Notes under the pieces: model-generated
What the model was told of the DNA's origin: nothing
Seen by the model: only the letters and a program-made list of their open reading frames with translations
Database searches by the model: none
Made by a program: the position numbers and the translations under genes
NCBI GenBank assembly: GCA_900548505.1
Contig: URKI01000009.1
Coordinates: 1 to 54,844, forward strand
Length of the DNA stretch: 54,844 nt
Origin: an uncultured Oscillibacter sp.
Lineage (GTDB): Bacteria; Bacillota; Clostridia; Oscillospirales; Oscillospiraceae
Direction: 5' to 3'
Shown here: one piece after another, positions 37,789 through 46,730 of the stretch
Layout of the letters: every line of letters starts with the position of its first letter
Position numbering within the stretch: the first letter of the stretch is position 1

Positions 37789-39783
37789 ATGGCGACAAAA
37801 AAACAGGATTACGGCAACGACAGTATTTCATCGCTCAAGGGCGCGGACCGAGTCCGCAAGCGTCCGGGCGTGATTTTCGGCTCCGACGGCCTGGACGGCT
37901 GCGAGCACGCGGTATTTGAGATCCTCTCCAACTCCATCGACGAGGCCCGGGAGGGCCATGGCCGGCGCATCACCGTCACCCGCTTTATGGACCGCTCCAT
38001 CCAGGTGGAGGACGCGGGCCGGGGCTGCCCGGTGGACTGGAACGAAAAGGAACAGCGGTACAACTGGGAGCTGGTGTACTGCGAGCTTTACGCCGGCGGC
38101 AAGTACAACAACGCCTCCGGCGACAACTATGAGTACTCCCTGGGACTCAACGGCCTGGGTGCCTGCGCCACCCAGTACGCCTCCCGCTATATGGACGTGA
38201 CCGTCTGGCGGGATGGCTTTGAGTACCGGCTCCACTTTGAGCGGGGCGAGCTGGTGGGAGAGCTTGAAAAGAATCCCCTGCCCAAGTCCCAGCAGAAAAA
38301 GACCGGCACCCGCACCCGCTGGCTGCCGGACCTGGACGTGTTTACGGACATCGCCATCCCGGAGGAGTACTTTGCCGACGTGATGAAGCGCCAGGCAGTG
38401 GTGAACGCGGGCATCACCTTCGTGCTGCGCAATGAGACGGAGCCGGGCAAATTCCAGGAGACGGAATTTTTGTATGAAAACGGCATCGTGGACTATGTGA
38501 CGGAGCTGGCCGGCGAGGGCAGCCTCACGTCTCCCGTGTTCTGGCAGGCGGAGCGCAAGGGCCGGGACCGGGCGGACAAGCCCGAGTACAAGGTGAAGCT
38601 CTCCTGTGCCGTGTGCTTTTCCAATAAGGTGAGCATCATCGAGCACTACCATAACTCCTCCTGGCTGGAGCACGGCGGCAGCCCGGAAAAGGCGGCCAAG
38701 TCCGCCTTTGTCTCCGCCATCGACGGCTACCTCCGCCAGCAGGGCAAGTACCAGAAGGGCGAGAGCAAGATCACCTGGGCAGACGTGGAGGACTGCATCG
38801 TGCTGGTCTCCAACAACTTCTCCACCCAGACCAGCTACGAAAACCAGACGAAAAAGGCCATCACCAACAAGTTCATCCAGGAGGCCATGACGGAGTTCCT
38901 CCGCTCCAACCTGGAGATCTACTTCATCGAAAACCCCTTTGACGCCGAAAAGATCGGCGAGCAGGTGCTCATCAACAAGCGCAGCCGGGAGAGTGCGGAA
39001 AAGCAGCGGCTCAACATCAAGAAAAAGCTCTCCGGCAATATCGACATCGCCAACCGGGTCCAGAAATTCGTGGACTGCCGGTCCAAGGACCCGGACAAGC
39101 GGGAGATCTATATCGTGGAGGGCGACTCCGCTCTGGGCAGCGTCAAGCTCAGCCGGGACGCGGAGTACCAGGGCATCATGCCCGTCCGGGGCAAGATCTT
39201 GAACTGCCTGAAAGCCGACTACGCCCGCATCTTCAAAAGCGAGATCATCACGGACCTCATCAAGGTCCTGGGCTGCGGCGTGGAGGTGCAGAACAAGCAC
39301 GTCAAGGACATGGCGGCCTTTGACCTGAATAACCTCCGGTGGAACAAGGTCATTATCTGCACCGATGGCGACGTGGACGGCTTCCAGATCCGCACCCTGA
39401 TTTTGACCATGCTCTACCGCCTTACCCCCACCCTCATCGAAAAGGGCTATGTCTACATTGCGGAGACCCCCCTCTTTGAGATCAACAGCGGCGACAAGAC
39501 CTGGTTTGCCTACTCCGACAAGGAGAAAAACGACATCGTCAAGACCCTGGAGGGCAAGAAGTACAAGATCGACCGGTCCAAGGGTCTTGGCGAGAACGAC
39601 CCGGACATGATGTGGCTGACCACCATGAACCCCGCTACCCGGCGGCTCATCCGGGTCGTGCCGGAGGACGTGGCCGCCACGGCGGAGGTCTTTGACCTGC
39701 TGCTGGGCGACAACCTCCAGGGCCGCAAGGACCATATTGCCGAAAACGGCTATAAATATCTCGAAATGGCGGATATCTCGTAA
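37789..39783 (+). CDS. Divergent type IIA topoisomerase subunit B (GyrB/ParE-like)
   Basis: A 664-residue ATPase subunit. The GHKL domain shows VFEILSNSIDEA (catalytic Glu and Asn), VEDAGRGCPVD and the ATP-lid-like LGLNGLGACATQ, in which the usual GGLHGVG is changed. A transducer domain follows, then the Toprim domain: YIVEGDSALGSVKLSRDAEYQGIMPVRGKILN and ICTDGDVDGFQIRTLIL. EGDSALG replaces the EGDSAGG of gyrase and topoisomerase IV. The C-terminus is short, as in ParE. GGAGG lies 4 bases before ATG 37789, and the only alternative (TTG) is worse. Its partner A subunit is encoded 3.8 kb downstream, with two secreted-protein genes between. This looks like an additional topoisomerase rather than the housekeeping gyrase, but the rest of the genome is not visible. 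Confidence 0.9.
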   Translation: MATKKQDYGNDSISSLKGADRVRKRPGVIFGSDGLDGCEHAVFEILSNSIDEAREGHGRRITVTRFMDRSIQVEDAGRGCPVDWNEKEQRYNWELVYCELYAGGKYNNASGDNYEYSLGLNGLGACATQYASRYMDVTVWRDGFEYRLHFERGELVGELEKNPLPKSQQKKTGTRTRWLPDLDVFTDIAIPEEYFADVMKRQAVVNAGITFVLRNETEPGKFQETEFLYENGIVDYVTELAGEGSLTSPVFWQAERKGRDRADKPEYKVKLSCAVCFSNKVSIIEHYHNSSWLEHGGSPEKAAKSAFVSAIDGYLRQQGKYQKGESKITWADVEDCIVLVSNNFSTQTSYENQTKKAITNKFIQEAMTEFLRSNLEIYFIENPFDAEKIGEQVLINKRSRESAEKQRLNIKKKLSGNIDIANRVQKFVDCRSKDPDKREIYIVEGDSALGSVKLSRDAEYQGIMPVRGKILNCLKADYARIFKSEIITDLIKVLGCGVEVQNKHVKDMAAFDLNNLRWNKVIICTDGDVDGFQIRTLILTMLYRLTPTLIEKGYVYIAETPLFEINSGDKTWFAYSDKEKNDIVKTLEGKKYKIDRSKGLGENDPDMMWLTTMNPATRRLIRVVPEDVAATAEVFDLLLGDNLQGRKDHIAENGYKYLEMADIS

Positions 39784-39924
39784 AGAGACAGACCTGACCG
39801 GAGCGGCACAGCAGCCCGGCCGGAAGAAAACACAGCATCGCCCACCGGCGCATAAGAGAGGATGAAAGACCATACGGCAGCGGACGGCTCCCAAGGAGCC
39901 GGATCATAAAAGGAGTGAAGAGTG

Positions 39925-41667
39925 ATGAAGCGCGCTTTTTCCTGGATGCTGACCCTGGTAATGGCCCTGACCCTATGCGTTCCTGCCCTGGCGGCGACTC
40001 CCGAACGGCCCGGGTGGGTGAAGGACTGGGAGTATACGGCCTTTGGAACGGACGATACCTATACCGGCCAGACCTGGCAGATCGTGGAGCGGCTGCGCTC
40101 CGACGCGGCTGCCGGGAACCTCCAGCCCCAAAAGGGCGACGACCGGTACGAGGACTGGCTGGCGGGAGAAAAGACAGGGGCCTCTGCGGCACTGCGGTTT
40201 GAGCTGGGCCTTGTGGGCATGCAGTATACGCAAAACGCCGGCAAGCGGACCGCTGCGATGCAGGCCCGGCGGTACTTCTCCCTGGCCCAGGACAGCTACC
40301 TGGACGAGGGCGGCACCCGGAACGACGCTACATACAACCTCCTGACACTGTGGTACCTGCGGGCCCGGCTGGTGGAGTGCAGCCCGGAGAGCAAGCAGAC
40401 CTTCTCCGGACTGAAGCTGCAGGAATTTCTGGACCAGTCCGGCTACACTTTGGCCCAGTTCCGGGACTGCCCGGTGCTGGATCTGGTGACGGAGGCGGAT
40501 TGGGCCGCCATCCGGGAAAACCTCCCTACGGAGCAGGCGGAGGCGGAAGCGGACAAGGCCCGGGCCAGCGTGACCCTGGACGGAAACCGGATCGACACGG
40601 AGAACCTTGCCAAGGTGGTAAACGGCCGGACCATGATCCCGGTGCGGTGCCTGGCCGAGCAGATGGGCGCCGAGGTGTCCTACGACAGCACGCTGAAAGC
40701 TGCCCGCATCGTCCGGGCGGGGGTGGAGATCATCATGCCCATTGGCAGCAAGACCTGCACCGTCAACGGCAAGCCCTTCCAGATGGACGCGGCACCCTAC
40801 ATCGAAAACGGCCGGACCATGATCCCGGCCCGGTATGTGTCGGAGCTCTTCGGCCAGAGCATCCAGTGGGTGTCCGAGACCCGTACCGCCGCCGTGACGG
40901 AGAACAAGTCTCTGGCGGGGGACACCAATCTGGAGCAGTGGGCCATGCCCATGGGCGCGTATCTGGGCGCCGTCAACAACGGCGGCCGGCTCATCTTCGG
41001 CGGCAAGGGCCGGGGCCTGTCCTACAGCAAGGACGTGATCGGCCAGCCCTCCGCCGCGGGTACGGTCTATACCTATGAGTGGGCCCGGTATCTGCTGGAG
41101 GACAGCTGGAGCATCCGTGACCGGGCCGGCCTCATCGAGACCGTCTGCTCCATGACGGCGGCGGGACACAATGCAAACTTCCTCCACGATGTGGAGATGA
41201 TCGCCTCTATGACGGACGCGGAGTATCGGGCTCTGCTCTCCCAGGCCTCCGGCGTGGACGCCTACATGTTCCCCTACACCAAGGCTCTGGGAGAGAAGTG
41301 GGGCGAGCGGGGCATCCTCTGCTGGGACCTGTTCCGCATGAGCAACCTGGTCCAGTGGGGCTATGCGGCGGGCTATCTTACCTATCCGGAGGCCCTGGCG
41401 CTGCTGGAGCCTGCCGCCGCGGCCCTGCACGAGAACTTCTCCAGCTGGGAGGAGGCCTGCGAAAACTATCTGGACGGCTACAACTGGTGGGCCCGGGAGA
41501 ACGTGGGAAGCAAGGACCCCTGGACCGTGACCCGCGGACCGTATCTGAAAAACCTCATGGAAAAGAACCCGGCGGTGTTTGACGACGCCCTGTTCTCCGC
41601 GCCCATCAAGGGCGTGGACGGCATCAGCGCCGAGACCCTGCTGGCATCTGTGCAGGCGGCAGCCTGA
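39925..41667 (+). CDS. Secreted protein: copper-amine-oxidase-N (stalk) domain plus DUF1266
   Basis: A 580-residue exported protein. Signal peptide about 1-24 (MKRAFSWMLTLVMALTLC..PALAA). Residues about 215-325 form a stalk domain (VTLDGNRIDTENLAKVVNGRTMIPVRCLAEQMGA, VNGKPFQMDAAPYIENGRTMIPARYVSELFG), common in Clostridia on wall-associated proteins. Residues about 385-530 resemble DUF1266: EWARYLLEDSWSIRDRAGLIETV, ILCWDLFRMSNLVQWGYAAGYLTYPEALALL, FSSWEEACENYLDGYNWW. The function of DUF1266 is unknown. AAAAGGAG precedes ATG 39925. The preceding 141-base gap holds a CGGCTCC/GGAGCCG hairpin. Its start region closely resembles that of the next gene. Confidence 0.82.
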   Translation: MKRAFSWMLTLVMALTLCVPALAATPERPGWVKDWEYTAFGTDDTYTGQTWQIVERLRSDAAAGNLQPQKGDDRYEDWLAGEKTGASAALRFELGLVGMQYTQNAGKRTAAMQARRYFSLAQDSYLDEGGTRNDATYNLLTLWYLRARLVECSPESKQTFSGLKLQEFLDQSGYTLAQFRDCPVLDLVTEADWAAIRENLPTEQAEAEADKARASVTLDGNRIDTENLAKVVNGRTMIPVRCLAEQMGAEVSYDSTLKAARIVRAGVEIIMPIGSKTCTVNGKPFQMDAAPYIENGRTMIPARYVSELFGQSIQWVSETRTAAVTENKSLAGDTNLEQWAMPMGAYLGAVNNGGRLIFGGKGRGLSYSKDVIGQPSAAGTVYTYEWARYLLEDSWSIRDRAGLIETVCSMTAAGHNANFLHDVEMIASMTDAEYRALLSQASGVDAYMFPYTKALGEKWGERGILCWDLFRMSNLVQWGYAAGYLTYPEALALLEPAAAALHENFSSWEEACENYLDGYNWWARENVGSKDPWTVTRGPYLKNLMEKNPAVFDDALFSAPIKGVDGISAETLLASVQAAA

Positions 41668-41746
41668 GCGAAGCCCGCAACCTATCCACCCCTCGATCCT
41701 GTGCAGCCGGCCGCCCGGCCGGGGAATTGAAAAGGAGTGAAACGGC

Positions 41747-43555
41747 ATGAAGCGCGTGTTTTCCTGGTTAGTGACCGTGGCATTGGCCCTAAGCCTGTGT
41801 GTGCCCGCCCTGGCGGCGGAGTCGGTCCCCCTGTGGCAGTCCTACGGCTGCACCTCGGAGGCCGAGTGTGTGGAATTGATCTTCGGCGGCGACCAGGCCG
41901 CCTATGATGCCGCGGCGGCGGAGCAGGAGGCCTATAACGATTGGCTTGCCTCCATGTCCGATGAGATCGCCGCCTTTGACCCGGATGCCTACTGGTCCTC
42001 CGGCCAGTGCCCCATGGCGGAGTACTACGACTCCAAGGAGCAGTTCATGGAGGACTGGCTGCTGGAGACGGAGGAGGACTTCCGCAGCGTGATGGTGGAC
42101 GAGTGGCTCTCCGGGCAGTGGACCGCCTGGTGGGACGCCCACGAGACGGACCGCCTGCGCACGGAGATGGGCGGCACGGCCGGCGAGACCGGCATCCTTC
42201 TGGACGGGGCCTACATCGCGTTTCCGACGCAGAAGCCCCAGGTGACGGACGGCGTCACCATGGCGCCGGTCAAGGAGCTGACGGAGGCCTTCGGCGGCAC
42301 GGTACGCCGCGAGGGCAGGGTGCTGGTGGTGGAGGCGGAGGGCGTGACCGTGCGCCTGCAGCCCGGCAGCGTCCAGGCGGAGATCTCCGACGCCGCCGGC
42401 AGCCGTACGGCGGACATGGGAGCGGCCTGCTATGAAAGCGGCGGGGCCGTCTATGTGCCCGTCCGCTTCCTGGCCGAGACGCTGGGCTGCGACGTGCTGT
42501 GGGACAGCCGCTTCGGCGCGGCGGTGCTGCTGCGGCGGGACAAGCTCATCGAGAAGATGGACAGCCGCTTTACCGTGCTCAACGGGCTTATTTCGGCCAT
42601 GACACTGGACCCGGATCAGAATTACCGCACGGCGGTGAAGCTGGACGGTGCCCTGACGGCTCTGGACTCCATCAACGGCGACAAGACCTACCAGCTGGGC
42701 GCGGATATGACGGTGCTGCAAAGCGGCACCACCGTGCAGCTGACCGCCAAGTTCCACCTGGAGGGCTGGGAGGCGCTGCTTCGAAGCGCATACGCCGATG
42801 AGACCACCGCGCAGGCCTGGAAGTCCCTGGAGGACACGGGACTGGAGATGATCTATGACGGCCAGGGCGGTATGCTGTACTGGAAGCTGCCGGCGCTGGA
42901 GCTGTTCACTTACGGTATGTACGAAAGCGGCACCTGGATCGCCATGCCCACCCAGCCGGTGACGGCGCTGGAGAGCGATCCCTCCGTGGGCGCCGTGCTC
43001 TACGCCAGCATCCTTTCCAGCTACACCGGCCCCTATGCCTGGGGCGACCCGGCCCTTTTGTGCCGGGAGCTGGATGCGGCGGCGGACGGCCTGGCCGGTT
43101 ACATCGGCGACGGATGCTTTGAAAAGAGCGCCGGCTATCAGGTGCTCCACTACGGCGAGGAGGAGTACGAGGCGGACCTGGCGGAGATCTACGGCGAGGA
43201 GTACGTGGACTGGGCCAGCGAGTTTGAAAAGCTGGAGCTGGAGCTGAAGGTGGCCGAGCGCAGCGCCACGTTCCGGGTGCTGATGCAGAACCGGGACCAG
43301 ACGGGCTTCGGCACCGTGTTCCTGGTGGATGCCCAGGGCACCCTCTCCCCCACCCGGGTGAATATGGAGCTGCTGCTGCGGCTGAAAAACCAGTTTGACC
43401 TGTCCGTTTCCTACTCGGCGGTGACGGCCGCCACAGACGAGGTGCCTGCCTCTGCTCCGCCGGAGGGCGAGACGGTCATCAACCCCTATGAGGGCTATGA
43501 GGAAACCGCGCCGGGGGCCGACATCGTGCCGGTACCGGAGCTGGACATCATATAA
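41747..43555 (+). CDS. Secreted protein with stalk domain, unknown C-terminal region
   Basis: A 602-residue exported protein, paralogous at its N-terminus to the preceding one (MKRVFSWLVTVALALSLCVPALAA, cleavage near 24). A charged region follows, then a stalk-like domain at about 145-265 (VTDGVTMAPVKELTEAFGGTV, AVYVPVRFLAETLGCDVLWDSRFGAAVLL). The C-terminal 330 residues are acidic with alternating beta and helix character. They include FTYGMYESGTWIAMPTQP and FRVLMQNRDQTGFGTVFLVDAQG but match no family I recognise. A CCGGCC/GGCCGG hairpin and AAAAGGAG precede the ATG, repeating the leader design of its neighbour. Confidence 0.75.
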   Translation: MKRVFSWLVTVALALSLCVPALAAESVPLWQSYGCTSEAECVELIFGGDQAAYDAAAAEQEAYNDWLASMSDEIAAFDPDAYWSSGQCPMAEYYDSKEQFMEDWLLETEEDFRSVMVDEWLSGQWTAWWDAHETDRLRTEMGGTAGETGILLDGAYIAFPTQKPQVTDGVTMAPVKELTEAFGGTVRREGRVLVVEAEGVTVRLQPGSVQAEISDAAGSRTADMGAACYESGGAVYVPVRFLAETLGCDVLWDSRFGAAVLLRRDKLIEKMDSRFTVLNGLISAMTLDPDQNYRTAVKLDGALTALDSINGDKTYQLGADMTVLQSGTTVQLTAKFHLEGWEALLRSAYADETTAQAWKSLEDTGLEMIYDGQGGMLYWKLPALELFTYGMYESGTWIAMPTQPVTALESDPSVGAVLYASILSSYTGPYAWGDPALLCRELDAAADGLAGYIGDGCFEKSAGYQVLHYGEEEYEADLAEIYGEEYVDWASEFEKLELELKVAERSATFRVLMQNRDQTGFGTVFLVDAQGTLSPTRVNMELLLRLKNQFDLSVSYSAVTAATDEVPASAPPEGETVINPYEGYEETAPGADIVPVPELDII

Positions 43556-43621
43556 CGCCGGTCGCGGCGCGGCACTGCCGCGCCGCGGAAATATCATTTG
43601 GAAGTAAGGATCAAGAAGAAT

Positions 43622-45865
43622 ATGCCAAAGAAGAAGCAGCCGGAGGAGAACCGGCACAAAGCCACAAACCCCAATGTCCTGGGATTGAAAGCGGCGGTGG
43701 TGGAACAGCCCATCACCGACACCCTGGAACTCAACTACATGCCCTACGCCATGAGCGTCATTGTCTCCCGGGCCATCCCGGAGATCGACGGCTTCAAGCC
43801 CTCCCACCGCAAGCTCCTGTACACCATGTACAAGATGGGACTGCTCACGGGCGCGCGCACCAAGTCGGCCAACATCGTGGGCCAGACCATGCGCCTCAAC
43901 CCCCACGGCGACGTCGCCATCTATGACACCATGGTGCGCCTCTCCCGGGGCTACGGCGCGCTGCTGACGCCCTTTGTGGACTCCAAGGGCAACTTCGGCA
44001 AGAGCTACTCCCGGGACATGTCCTGTGCCGCCCCCCGATATACGGAGGCCAAGCTCACGCCCATCTGCGCCGAGCTGTTCCGGGACATCGACGCCGACAC
44101 GGTGGACTTCGTGGACAACTACGACAACACCATGAAAGAGCCCGCCCTGCTGCCCACCACATTCCCCAACATTCTGGTCTCCGCCAACAGCGGCATCGCC
44201 GTGGGCATGGCGTCCCAGTTCTGCGGCTTCAACCTCAAGGAGGTCTGTGAGACCACCATCGCCTACCTCAAAAACCCCGACTGCGACCTGACGGAGACGC
44301 TGCTGGCGCCGGACTTCCCTACCGGCGGTCAGCTGATCTGCGACCCGGACGCCCTGCGGGACATCTACGATACGGGCCGGGGCAGCGTCCGGGTGCGGGC
44401 CCGCTACCGCTATGTGAAAGAGGAAAACCTCATCGAGATCTACGAGATCCCCTACTCCACCACCGTGGAGGCCATTTTGGACAAGGTGGCCGAGCTCATC
44501 AAGGCGGGTAAGGCCAAGGAGATCGCGGACATGCGGGATGAGACGGACTTGACGGGCTTGAAGCTTGCCATCGACCTCAAGCGGGGCGTGGACCCGGACA
44601 AGCTCATGACCAAGCTCTATAAGCTCACCCCCCTGGAGGACGCCTTCGCCTGCAATTTCAACGTGCTCATCGCCGGCAGCCCCCGGGTGCTGGGGGTGCG
44701 GCAGATCCTGGAGGAGTGGACCGCCTGGCGCACGGAGTCCGTCCGGCGGCGGACGTACTTCGTGCTGAACAAACGCAAGGAAAAGCTCCACCTTTTGAAG
44801 GGCCTCAAGCGCATCCTGCTGGATATCGACAAGGCCATCGCCATCATCCGCCAGACGGAAGAAGAGGCGGAGGTAGTCCCCAACCTGATGATCGGCTTCG
44901 GCATCGACCAGGTGCAGGCGGAGTTTGTGGCGGAGATCAAGCTGCGCAACATCAACAAGGAGTATATCCTCAAGCGGGTCAATGAGACGGAGGCCCTGCA
45001 AAATGAGATCGACGACCTGGAGGATATCCTGAGCAGCCCCCGCCGGGTGAAGAAGATCATCGTAGAGGAGCTGACGGCGGCGGCCAAGAAGTACGGCGAG
45101 CCCCGCCGCACGTCCATCCTGCTGAGCCATGAGGTGGAGCATTACACCGAGGAGTCCGAGGTGGCGGACTATCCCGTCACCGTGTTCCTCTCCCGGGAGG
45201 GGTACTTCAAGAAGATCACCCCTGCTTCCTTGCGCATGAACAGCGAGCAGAAGTACAAGGACGGGGACGGCCCCGCCCAGAGCTTCGAGACCACCAATAC
45301 CGCCGAAATCATGTTCTTTACGGACAAGTGCCAGGTGTACAAGACCCGCCTGAGCGAGTTCGATGACGCCAAGGCCAGCGTCCTGGGCGACTACCTGCCC
45401 GCAAAGCTGGCCATGGACAGCGAGGAGAGCGTGGTGTACGCGGTGCTGCCGGGAGACTACAGCGGCGCGCTGGTGTTCTTCTTTGAAAACGGCAAGGCCG
45501 CCCGGGTGGAGCTGAAGGCCTACCAGACCACCTCCAACCGCCGCAAGCTCACCGGCGCCTATTCCGACAAGTCTCCCCTACGATGCATCCTGCCCCTGGC
45601 GGAGGACTGCGAGGTGGCGGTGTACTCCACGGAGCGGCGCTGCCTGGTGTTCCACACGGCGCTGCTGGCGCCCAAGACCACCCGTACTACCCAGGGCGTG
45701 GCGGTGATGACCCTCAAGCCCAAGTATCATCTGGAAACCGTGGAGATCCTGGCCCAGACCAGCATCTCCAACGTCAGCCGTTATCGGGTGCGGGCCCTGC
45801 CCGCCGCCGGCGCTCTGCTGCGCCAGGAGGACACCGAGGAGCGGCAGCTGGATCTTTTGGAGTGA
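43622..45865 (+). CDS. Divergent type IIA topoisomerase subunit A (GyrA/ParC-like)
   Basis: A 747-residue breakage-reunion subunit. Typical blocks are LNYMPYAMSVIVSRAIPEIDGFKPSHRKLLYTMY, LNPHGDVAIYDTMVRLS, SKGNFGKSYSRDMSCAAPRYTEAKL with the active-site Tyr, and a C-terminal beta-pinwheel region. It lacks a clear GyrA box, so it is ParC-like in that respect. At the position of GyrA Ser83 the residue is Val98 (codon 43913-43915), while the following acidic position (YDT) is kept. Start ATG 43622 (MPKKKQPEEN) is preferred; the longer TTG start covers the RBS region. A GCGGCGCGGCA/TGCCGCGCCGC hairpin without T-run precedes it. It pairs with the B subunit at 37789. Confidence 0.9.
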   Translation: MPKKKQPEENRHKATNPNVLGLKAAVVEQPITDTLELNYMPYAMSVIVSRAIPEIDGFKPSHRKLLYTMYKMGLLTGARTKSANIVGQTMRLNPHGDVAIYDTMVRLSRGYGALLTPFVDSKGNFGKSYSRDMSCAAPRYTEAKLTPICAELFRDIDADTVDFVDNYDNTMKEPALLPTTFPNILVSANSGIAVGMASQFCGFNLKEVCETTIAYLKNPDCDLTETLLAPDFPTGGQLICDPDALRDIYDTGRGSVRVRARYRYVKEENLIEIYEIPYSTTVEAILDKVAELIKAGKAKEIADMRDETDLTGLKLAIDLKRGVDPDKLMTKLYKLTPLEDAFACNFNVLIAGSPRVLGVRQILEEWTAWRTESVRRRTYFVLNKRKEKLHLLKGLKRILLDIDKAIAIIRQTEEEAEVVPNLMIGFGIDQVQAEFVAEIKLRNINKEYILKRVNETEALQNEIDDLEDILSSPRRVKKIIVEELTAAAKKYGEPRRTSILLSHEVEHYTEESEVADYPVTVFLSREGYFKKITPASLRMNSEQKYKDGDGPAQSFETTNTAEIMFFTDKCQVYKTRLSEFDDAKASVLGDYLPAKLAMDSEESVVYAVLPGDYSGALVFFFENGKAARVELKAYQTTSNRRKLTGAYSDKSPLRCILPLAEDCEVAVYSTERRCLVFHTALLAPKTTRTTQGVAVMTLKPKYHLETVEILAQTSISNVSRYRVRALPAAGALLRQEDTEERQLDLLE

Positions 45866-45871
45866 GGGCAT

Positions 45872-46729
45872 ATGAAAGAGAAATTGAAAAGCTACGGCAT
45901 TATCGCCCTGGGATCGGTGATCTTCGGCCTGGCGTTCGACTGGTTCTTCGATCCCAACCAGGTGGCCATGGGCGGCATCACGGGCCTTGCCCAGGTCATC
46001 AACGCATTGCTTCCCGCCATCCCCGTGGGCGTTTTGACCATCGTTTTGAACGTGCCGCTGTTTATTGCGGGCTGGCGGTACATCGGCTTCCATCTGCTGG
46101 CCTCCTCCCTTTTTTCCATGGCGGTCAGCTCCGTGGCCATCGACCTCATTGCGGTGGTGTACCCCTTCGGGCCCATGGACCCCATGCTGGCCACCCTGTG
46201 CGGCGGCGCCCTTATGGGATTGAGCCTTGGCATGGTGTTTTCCCAGGGTGCCACCACCGGCGGCACGGATATCGTGGCCCGGCTTTTGAAGCTGCGCTGG
46301 CCCTGGCTGCCGCTGGGCAAGCTCATCCTGGTGCCTGACGGCGTGGTGCTGGCTCTGGCGGCCCTGGCCTTCGGCCGGGTGGAGGCGGCGCTCTACGGCG
46401 CGGTGGGATTGTTTGTGGCCACCCGGGTCATGGATACGGTGCTCTACGGCCTGGATACGTCCAAGGTGGCCTACATCATCTCCGACCAGTGGGAGGCCCT
46501 GGCTCAGGTGCTGCTGAAAGAGCAGGACCGGGGCGTGACCATCCTCCGGGGACAGGGCGCCTATACGGGCCGGGACAAGCAGGTACTCATGGTGGCGTTC
46601 AAGCAGCGGGACATCGTGCAGATCAAGCACACGGTGCACCAGCTGGACCCCAGTGCCTTTTTGATCGTGTGCGACGCCCACGACGTGCTGGGCGAGGGAT
46701 TTGGAGATTACCAAAAGGAGGAGATCTGA
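45872..46729 (+). CDS. YitT-family membrane protein (DUF161 + DUF2179)
   Basis: A 285-residue protein with five to six helices in the first 200 residues. DWFFDPNQVAMGGITGLAQVIN, VLNVPLFIAGWRYIGF, LATLCGGALMGLSLGMVFSQGATTGGTDIVARLL are the classic YitT/DUF161 blocks. They are followed by a cytosolic DUF2179 domain (YIISDQWEALAQVLLKEQDRGVTILRGQGAYTGRDKQVLM). Widespread in Firmicutes, role undetermined. It starts 6 bases after the topoisomerase gene. A second family member is encoded at 50760. Confidence 0.92.
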   Translation: MKEKLKSYGIIALGSVIFGLAFDWFFDPNQVAMGGITGLAQVINALLPAIPVGVLTIVLNVPLFIAGWRYIGFHLLASSLFSMAVSSVAIDLIAVVYPFGPMDPMLATLCGGALMGLSLGMVFSQGATTGGTDIVARLLKLRWPWLPLGKLILVPDGVVLALAALAFGRVEAALYGAVGLFVATRVMDTVLYGLDTSKVAYIISDQWEALAQVLLKEQDRGVTILRGQGAYTGRDKQVLMVAFKQRDIVQIKHTVHQLDPSAFLIVCDAHDVLGEGFGDYQKEEI

Positions 46730-46730
46730 G

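Noticed and set aside
37346..37919. Plus- and minus-strand frames in the dfx-topoisomerase gap
   Set aside because: No RBS, no domain, and they cross the promoter and the start of the topoisomerase gene.
43560..43587. GC-rich hairpin before topoisomerase A as a terminator
   Set aside because: The stem is perfect but no T-run follows on either strand, and the next gene lies 35 bases downstream in the same direction.
41789..45142. 1117-codon minus-strand frame across the second secreted protein and topoisomerase A genes
   Set aside because: Compositional shadow with no start signals or domains; the plus-strand genes are clear.
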